Both the position numbers and the translations under genes were made by a program. Source: Ruminococcaceae bacterium UBA5396 (lineage in GTDB: Bacteria; Bacillota; Clostridia; Oscillospirales; Acutalibacteraceae). From it: a stretch of DNA of 10,325 nucleotides. A model generated the notes under the pieces. The model did no database searches, had not been told where the DNA came from, and saw nothing but the letters and a program-made list of their open reading frames with translations. Where the stretch lies: positions 5,683 to 16,007 of the forward strand of contig DHOG01000050.1 in the NCBI GenBank assembly GCA_002410715.1. Direction: 5' to 3'. Below are positions 7,354-10,325 of this stretch, one piece after another. How positions within the stretch are numbered: the first letter of the stretch is position 1; each line of letters starts with the position of its first letter.

Positions 7354-7654
7354 TAATTTCCGGCAAATAAGGTTTAAATCTTTCACACAACTCTAACTGA
7401 GCCGATTCTCCAAATTCAAATATAAATGAAGCAAACTCTACCTGATCAAGATGAGGACTCATTGCTTTTGCTATCTCCGTGATTTGAGTAGTTCCGTTGG
7501 CGTAAGCCTTGTAAGAACTGTCGCTGTAATCATCAAGAATATCTCGACCATCGTCGGTCAGTATTGCATCAAACAGGCTGCGAACATATTTCTGGACACC
7601 ACCCCTGCCGCCAATGACAGGGCGTGTCAATTCAACAAAATCTTTAAACGTCAT
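7331..7654 (-). CDS. N-terminal helical part of the frameshift-split small protein, first gene of the operon
   Basis: A 107-aa frame from ATG 7654, with AGAGAGGAG six bases upstream; extension to 7696 adds 14 residues without a ribosome site. It is predicted helical: TFKDFVELTRPVIGGRGGV, then LFDAILTDDGRDIL, SSYKAYANGTTQITEIAKAM (47-66), FASFIFEFGESAQLELCERF and PYLPEINARNVGG at the end. I recall similar domains in Firmicutes proteins that run on as '...EIN..N...K.ADLF..II..AA'. That is exactly what appears in the other frame immediately after V105. Removing one G from the tract at 7335-7340 gives NARNV-GDEIADLFAGIIRTAA, a natural continuation. The upstream half is thus probably a truncated product of a phase-shifted or damaged gene, unless the extra G is a sequencing error. 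No catalytic motif is seen. Confidence 0.72.
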   Translation of the reverse strand: MTFKDFVELTRPVIGGRGGVQKYVRSLFDAILTDDGRDILDDYSDSSYKAYANGTTQITEIAKAMSPHLDQVEFASFIFEFGESAQLELCERFKPYLPEINARNVGG

Positions 7655-7737
7655 GCCATGCTCCTCTCTCTGTCCAAGACCACCGAAGCCTACCAACGAC
7701 TGCCGATGGCTGCCAACTCAATTTACTATAATGCAAA

Positions 7738-7764
7738 TAGAAGCTGACACAAAAACAGCTTCTA
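7738..7764. repeat. 9-bp perfect inverted repeat in the operon leader
   Basis: TAGAAGCTG at 7738-7746 and CAGCTTCTA at 7756-7764 are exact complements separated by 9 bases. It lies about 30-60 bases downstream of the inferred start site of the minus-strand operon. It may be an operator for a dimeric repressor (the XRE protein of the operon is a candidate) or a leader hairpin. No T-run follows it on the minus strand, so it is not a convincing terminator. Confidence 0.6.
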
Positions 7765-7802
7765 AATCAGGGCAAATATCCGCGCATACAATTTCAATTT
7801 AT

Positions 7803-7811
7803 ATTATAACA
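7803..7811 (-). promoter_or_regulatory. Extended -10 promoter for the minus-strand operon
   Basis: Read on the minus strand, TGTTATAAT occupies 7811 to 7803: a perfect TATAAT with the TGn extension. A weak -35 (TAGAAA, 4 of 6 matches) stands 16 bases further upstream within a very AT-rich stretch. Transcription would start near 7796 and give a leader of about 140 nt before ATG 7654. It is the best promoter seen for the whole operon. Confidence 0.6.
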
Positions 7812-7838
7812 CACAAATATAAAATTTCTACTTATTTC

Positions 7839-7855
7839 ACAGATTTTATTTCTGT
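7839..7855. repeat. Short inverted repeat upstream of the operon promoter
   Basis: ACAGA (7839-7843) and TCTGT (7851-7855) form a perfect 5-bp inverted repeat with a 7-base AT-only spacer. They stand about 30 bp upstream of the -10 of the minus-strand operon. Partial copies of ACTTA and CAGA flank it (7830-7865). This could be a regulator site, but arms this short arise easily by chance in AT-rich DNA. Confidence 0.3.
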
Positions 7856-7900
7856 ACTTACAGAGATTAAATCGCAATTTCAAATTTTCCATTCCTTAAC

Positions 7901-7947
7901 GCCAGATACCGCATTACCTGATCACTGATGGCTCAACGGTATCCGGC
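7901..7947. repeat. 11-bp inverted repeat in the divergent intergenic region
   Basis: GCCAGATACCG (7901-7911) and CGGTATCCGGC (7937-7947) pair with one mismatch around a 25-base loop. GCTCAA at 7931-7936, inside that loop, can instead pair with TTGAGC at 7975-7980, giving an alternative fold. The region is non-coding on both strands and precedes the hairpins at 7990-8094. It may be part of a structured leader for the plus-strand genes or a site for a recombinase or regulator. Confidence 0.45.
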
Positions 7948-7989
7948 GGCACAACTCAATATCACAGCTGCCTTTTGAGCGGGTTAGCT

Positions 7990-8022
7990 GCAATCCGAAA
8001 CGGAGAACTCCGTTTGGACTGC
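7990..8022 (+). promoter_or_regulatory. Leader hairpin upstream of the phage early genes
   Basis: AAACGGAG (7998-8005) pairs with CTCCGTTT (8008-8015). The stem extends outward through TCC/GGA and GCA/TGC with one bulge and one mismatch. The arm AAACGGAG can also pair with the CTCCGTTT at 8063-8070, the 5' arm of the next hairpin. The two hairpins could therefore be mutually exclusive with an alternative long-range pairing, as in attenuators. A T-run follows only after several bases, so on its own it is a weak terminator. No clear plus-strand promoter was found upstream. Confidence 0.5.
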
Positions 8023-8060
8023 GGTTAGGTTTTTGCACCCTTTTTGCGGCAGCACCCAGA

Positions 8061-8100
8061 GTCCTCCGTTTCGAGAAATCGAAAATCGGAGGACTTTTTT
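8061..8100 (+). terminator. Terminator-like hairpin sequestering the SD of the sigma-like gene
   Basis: GTCCTCCG (8061-8068) pairs with CGGAGGAC (8087-8094). Inside, TTTCGA (8069-8074) pairs with TCGAAA (8079-8084) around a GAAA tetraloop, and six T follow at 8095-8100. It is a textbook intrinsic terminator. Yet ATG 8101 follows at once, and GGAGG at 8088-8092, eight bases before it, is the only ribosome site. The same fold could therefore stop transcription and hide the start site; expression needs the hairpin to open or an antiterminator. Confidence 0.7.
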
Positions 8101-8613
8101 ATGAAAAGCAATGAAAATCAGAACACACCAATCATCTACTACCGTCCGCTACATCAGTGGATTGAGGTCACCCCTGAACAGAAGCGGGATTGGGAACGCT
8201 TCGTGGGCGCTGCCCGCAAGGCAAAGCAGAGAGCCGGAGCCTGCTGCATTCCATACAAGAAAAGCTACAAGTGCGACGGGCTGTGTGAAACCTGTGAATT
8301 CCGCTGTATCCCAAAGGATGCTGCTCAGCACCTCTCCATTGAAGTTGAGATGGAAAACGCCTATGAGAACGGCGTCTCCCGTACCAGCTTTCTTGCTGAC
8401 GACAGGCCGACCACAGAAATCAACATCGACAGCATGCTTCTCAATCAGCTGCTTACCGAACTTAGAGGAACAGACCCGGAAAGCTATCAGATTCTTATGC
8501 TTCTTGCGGACGGGCAGTCCGAGCGGGCCAGCGCAGAGCGGCTGCATATGCCGCGGAACACCTTCGTGTATAAGCGCAACCAGCTTCTGAAACGGCTCAA
8601 GGAAAAATTCTAA
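8101..8613 (+). CDS. Phage sigma-70-like / HTH regulator with Cys cluster
   Basis: A 170-aa protein from ATG 8101. The N-terminal half has YYRPLHQWIEVTPEQKRDWE and then a cysteine group (ACCIPYKKSYKCDGLCETCEF, residues ~42-62, plus one more Cys) that could bind metal. The C-terminal third, SMLLNQLLTELRGTDPESY...LMLLADGQSERASAERLHM and PRNTFVYKRNQLLKRLKE, resembles sigma-70 region 4: a helix-turn-helix with a long final helix. Proteins of this kind open the early replication clusters of many Firmicutes prophages and are annotated as sigma factor-like. I chose ATG 8101 over an in-frame TTG at 8044 because the extension would translate through the terminator hairpin and GGAGG sits just before 8101. 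Likely role: transcriptional control of the element; true sigma activity is unproven. Confidence 0.8.
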   Translation: MKSNENQNTPIIYYRPLHQWIEVTPEQKRDWERFVGAARKAKQRAGACCIPYKKSYKCDGLCETCEFRCIPKDAAQHLSIEVEMENAYENGVSRTSFLADDRPTTEINIDSMLLNQLLTELRGTDPESYQILMLLADGQSERASAERLHMPRNTFVYKRNQLLKRLKEKF

Positions 8614-8628
8614 AAAACTTTCGGCCAA

Positions 8629-8692
8629 TCCCTCCTTTCCCGTCCAGATGGGTCTGTGAAAGGCAAAACAAAACGCCTTGAGAAAGGAGGGA
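8629..8692 (+). promoter_or_regulatory. SD-sequestering three-way-junction RNA fold before the 74-aa gene
   Basis: TCCCTCCTTTC (8629-8639) pairs perfectly over 11 bp with GAAAGGAGGGA (8682-8692), which contains the SD for ATG 8701. Within the enclosed 42 bases are two more small hairpins: CAGA/TCTG (8645-8648 with 8653-8656, loop TGGG) and AAGGC/GCCTT (8660-8664 with 8675-8679). The arrangement looks like a three-way junction that hides the ribosome site, so a cis-acting translational control element is likely. It fills most of the gap between the sigma-like gene and the next CDS. Confidence 0.6.
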
Positions 8693-8700
8693 ACGCCGAG

Positions 8701-8925
8701 ATGAGTTACAACGCAAACGATTATGGCACCCATGCGGACGAGGATGCCGTTGATGTCCTCACCGCCATCAGCGTGGTGTCAAGGAGACTGGCGCACAATC
8801 TCACAGCCGCACGCCAGCAAAGCCAATCAAAGGAAGGGGGAAAACAGGATGAGCCAAATGAGCGAATTGGCAGCAACTATCGAAGAACTCCGCAGTGCTG
8901 CCGCTGCAATTTCGGATGCCGCTGA
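8701..8925 (+). CDS. Small phage-element protein, 74 aa
   Basis: ATG 8701 follows AGGAGGG with a nine-base spacer. The protein starts MSYNANDYGTHADEDAVDVL, continues TAISVVSRRLAHNLTAARQQ, and ends in a Cys/Arg-rich tail PQCCRCNFGCR. I recall near-identical small proteins in the same position of Firmicutes prophage early clusters, always annotated hypothetical. The first 45 residues look helical. The tail overlaps the next gene by 77 nt in another frame, so the Cys-rich end may be partly a product of that overlap. No function can be assigned. Confidence 0.7.
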   Translation: MSYNANDYGTHADEDAVDVLTAISVVSRRLAHNLTAARQQSQSKEGGKQDEPNERIGSNYRRTPQCCRCNFGCR

Positions 8926-9163
8926 CTGGCTGTCAGAAAAGTTCAGTGGAAGGCCGCAGACAAAAGATGCTCCCGCTTCTCCTCCTGAACCTGAACTGAC
9001 GCTGGAGCAGGTCAGAGCCGTACTTGCGGACAAATCCCGTGCGGGCTTCACCGCTCAGATTCGCTCTCTGCTCCAAAAACACGGTGCGGCGAAACTGTCG
9101 GAGATTGACCCTTCGCATTACGCCGACCTGCTCAAAGAGGCGGAGGGCTTGGAAAATGGGTAA
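8849..9163 (+). CDS. Phage early-cluster protein, 104 aa ('Rrp5-like' in some annotations)
   Basis: ATG 8849 lies behind GGAAGGGGG. The N-terminus MSQMSELAATIEELRSAAA AISDAADWLSEKF is a predicted amphipathic helix, possibly a coiled coil for oligomerisation. A Pro-rich linker (APASPPEPE) follows, then a conserved C-terminal domain, LTLEQVRAVLADKSRAGFTA followed by LLQKHGAAKLSEIDPSHYAD. The C-terminal pattern is common just upstream of DUF2800 in prophages; similar proteins carry the misleading database name rRNA biogenesis protein Rrp5. It overlaps both neighbours, which marks tight translational coupling. A recombination or single-strand-binding accessory role is only a guess from context. 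A frame extension to 8723 merely reads the other frame of the previous gene. Confidence 0.75.
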   Translation: MSQMSELAATIEELRSAAAAISDAADWLSEKFSGRPQTKDAPASPPEPELTLEQVRAVLADKSRAGFTAQIRSLLQKHGAAKLSEIDPSHYADLLKEAEGLENG

Positions 9164-10280
9164 ACACGCCATTCTATCCGCTTCCAGTGCTAACCGTTGG
9201 CTCCACTGCCCGCCGTCCGCCAGACTCTGCGAGAGCTACGACGATAAGGGCAGTGACTACGCCGCCGAAGGCACCGACGCCCACGCACTGTGCGAGTACA
9301 AACTCCGGAAGGCGCTGGGCATGGAAGCGACCGACCCGACCGAAAATCTGAGCTGGTACAACTCTGAAATGGAAGAATGTGCCACTGGCTATGCGGCCTA
9401 TGTGCTCGAACAGGTGGAAGCGGCAAAGCAGACCTGCGCCGACCCGATTGTTCTCATCGAACAGCGGGTGGATTTCTCCCGCTGGGTGCAGGACGGTTTC
9501 GGCACTGCCGACTGCATCATTATTGCTGACGGAGTTCTCAACATTGTGGACTACAAGCACGGTAAGGGTGTTGAGGTCAGCGCCGTGGATAATCCGCAGA
9601 TGATGCTCTACGCCCTTGGCGCTCTGGAGATTTTCGACGGCATCTACGACATCAATACCATTCGCATGACAATTTACCAGCCGCGTAAATCAAACATCAG
9701 CGTATATGAAATGCAAAAATCCGACCTGCTTGGGTGGGCGGATACGGAACTAACCGAAAAGGCTCAGCTGGCCTATGGCGGTCAGGGAGAGTTTCACTGC
9801 GGCGAATGGTGCCGATTCTGTAAGGCGAAAGCCGAGTGCAGAGAACGCGCCGCTGTCAATCTGGAGCTCGCCCAGTATGAGTTTCAGTCTCCCGCTCTCC
9901 TTGATGATGATGAAATTGCAGATATACTCGGCAGGCTTGACGCCCTGACCGCCTGGGCGGCTGATGTGAAGGAATATGCACTTCAGCAGGCAGTCAGCGG
10001 TACGTCGTTCCCCGGCTGGAAACTGGTTGAAGGTCGCTCTAATCGCAGGTACACAAACGAAACAGCTGTTGCCAGTGCTGTTGAAAGCATAGGCATTGAC
10101 CCCTATGAGCACAAAGTGCTGGGCGTCACCGCCATGCAGAAACGGCTCGGCAAATCCCGCTTTGAGGAACTTCTTGCACCTTACATTGAAAAGCCGCAGG
10201 GCAAGCCGACGCTCGTACGGTCGAGCGACAAACGGCTTGAATGGAACACCGCAAAAAATGATTTTATGGAGGAAATGTAA
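9156..10280 (+). CDS. DUF2800 protein, RecB/Cas4-like PD-(D/E)XK exonuclease
   Basis: A 374-aa protein from ATG 9156, overlapping the previous gene by 8 nt. It starts with the family hallmark HAILSASSANRWLHCPPSA and has the RecB-nuclease motifs in order: EGTDAHALCE (H43), a GTADCI Asp at 119, VDYKHG with D132 and K134, and the Q148 helix PQMMLYALGA. Near residues 215-228 is a C-x3-C-x2-C-x5-C group (CGEWCRFCKAKAEC) that probably binds an iron-sulphur cluster or zinc, as in Cas4 and AddB. DUF2800 lies in prophage recombination/replication clusters beside a DUF2815 gene, thought to be a single-strand-annealing or binding partner. The pair is inferred to act in phage DNA end processing. The in-frame start at 9024 is a shadow of the preceding gene. 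Confidence 0.92.
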   Translation: MGKHAILSASSANRWLHCPPSARLCESYDDKGSDYAAEGTDAHALCEYKLRKALGMEATDPTENLSWYNSEMEECATGYAAYVLEQVEAAKQTCADPIVLIEQRVDFSRWVQDGFGTADCIIIADGVLNIVDYKHGKGVEVSAVDNPQMMLYALGALEIFDGIYDINTIRMTIYQPRKSNISVYEMQKSDLLGWADTELTEKAQLAYGGQGEFHCGEWCRFCKAKAECRERAAVNLELAQYEFQSPALLDDDEIADILGRLDALTAWAADVKEYALQQAVSGTSFPGWKLVEGRSNRRYTNETAVASAVESIGIDPYEHKVLGVTAMQKRLGKSRFEELLAPYIEKPQGKPTLVRSSDKRLEWNTAKNDFMEEM

Positions 10281-10281
10281 T

Positions 10282-10325
10282 ATGCCTAATAACACAAACA
10301 AAGTCAACAATCCGATGAAAGTCAT
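10282..10325 (+). CDS. Start of a DUF2815-like gene (cut by window end)
   Basis: ATG 10282 follows the DUF2800 stop by one base, with GGAGGAAATG upstream. Only 14 codons are present: MPNNTNKVNNPMKV. The place and the first residues fit the DUF2815 protein that usually follows DUF2800 in these clusters, a putative single-stranded-DNA-binding protein. Family assignment rests mainly on context. Confidence 0.6.
   Translation, partial: MPNNTNKVNNPMKV

Noticed and set aside
7725..7730. Second minus-strand -10 (TATAGT)
   Set aside because: Its -35 matches only about three of six bases; the extended -10 at 7803-7811 is stronger.
8044..8100. TTG-start extension of the sigma-like gene
   Set aside because: It would translate through the terminator hairpin; the SD GGAGG clearly serves ATG 8101.
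8149..8733. Minus-strand 194-codon open frame opposite the sigma-like gene
   Set aside because: Antisense shadow; the plus-strand protein has a coherent HTH, Cys cluster and ribosome site, while this one has neither motif nor start signal.
9750..10325. Minus-strand open frame opposite DUF2800
   Set aside because: Shadow of a gene with clear nuclease motifs; no family resemblance.
1..10325. CRISPR array, tRNA, rRNA or insertion sequence
   Set aside because: No regularly spaced direct repeats, no cloverleaf-like sequence and no transposase-like protein were found.

Overview
This window looks like a Firmicutes (clostridial, gut Oscillospiraceae/Lachnospiraceae-like) genome carrying a prophage or phage-derived element with a defence operon next to the phage early genes. 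Purine-rich Shine-Dalgarno (SD) sites, AT-rich promoters and a familiar early-gene block (sigma-like regulator, small protein, 'Rrp5-like' protein, DUF2800, start of a DUF2815-like gene) point to that group. The genus is an inference.

Left three quarters, minus strand (about 7810 down to 1): a dense, co-directional gene string with gaps of 34 nt or less except one of 73 nt, read from one extended -10 promoter at about 7803-7811. In transcription order: (a) a small protein gene split by a frameshift in a six-G tract (7654 to 7090); (b) a 216-aa unrecognised protein; (c) a 760-aa AAA_13/RloC-like ABC-type ATPase with a zinc-hook-like CPYC; (d) a 67-aa XRE helix-turn-helix regulator; (e) an NgoFVII-type PLD (phospholipase D-fold) restriction nuclease; (f) a Z1-domain superfamily II helicase-like ATPase; (g) a Vsr-type endonuclease; (h) a second NgoFVII-like PLD protein cut by the left window edge, with Asn where the HxK lysine should be. 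Genes d-h are an R-M/Z1-type module. No methyltransferase is visible, so its partner, if any, lies beyond the left edge or elsewhere. Genes a-c form a separate ATPase module with small partners. The C-terminus of the split gene and the N-terminus of the next protein share a short Asn/Gln/Gly-rich motif resembling RHIM/BASS amyloid-signalling motifs, the least expected signal here.

Middle (about 7655-8100): a divergent, non-coding region with the minus-strand promoter, several inverted repeats and, on the plus strand, tandem hairpins. The second hairpin is terminator-like, ends in six T and holds the SD of the first phage gene in its 3' arm.

Right quarter, plus strand (8101 to end): the phage early cluster, with a second SD-sequestering RNA fold at 8629-8692. 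The DUF2800 protein has RecB/Cas4-like nuclease motifs and a four-Cys cluster. No tRNA, rRNA, CRISPR array or insertion sequence was seen.
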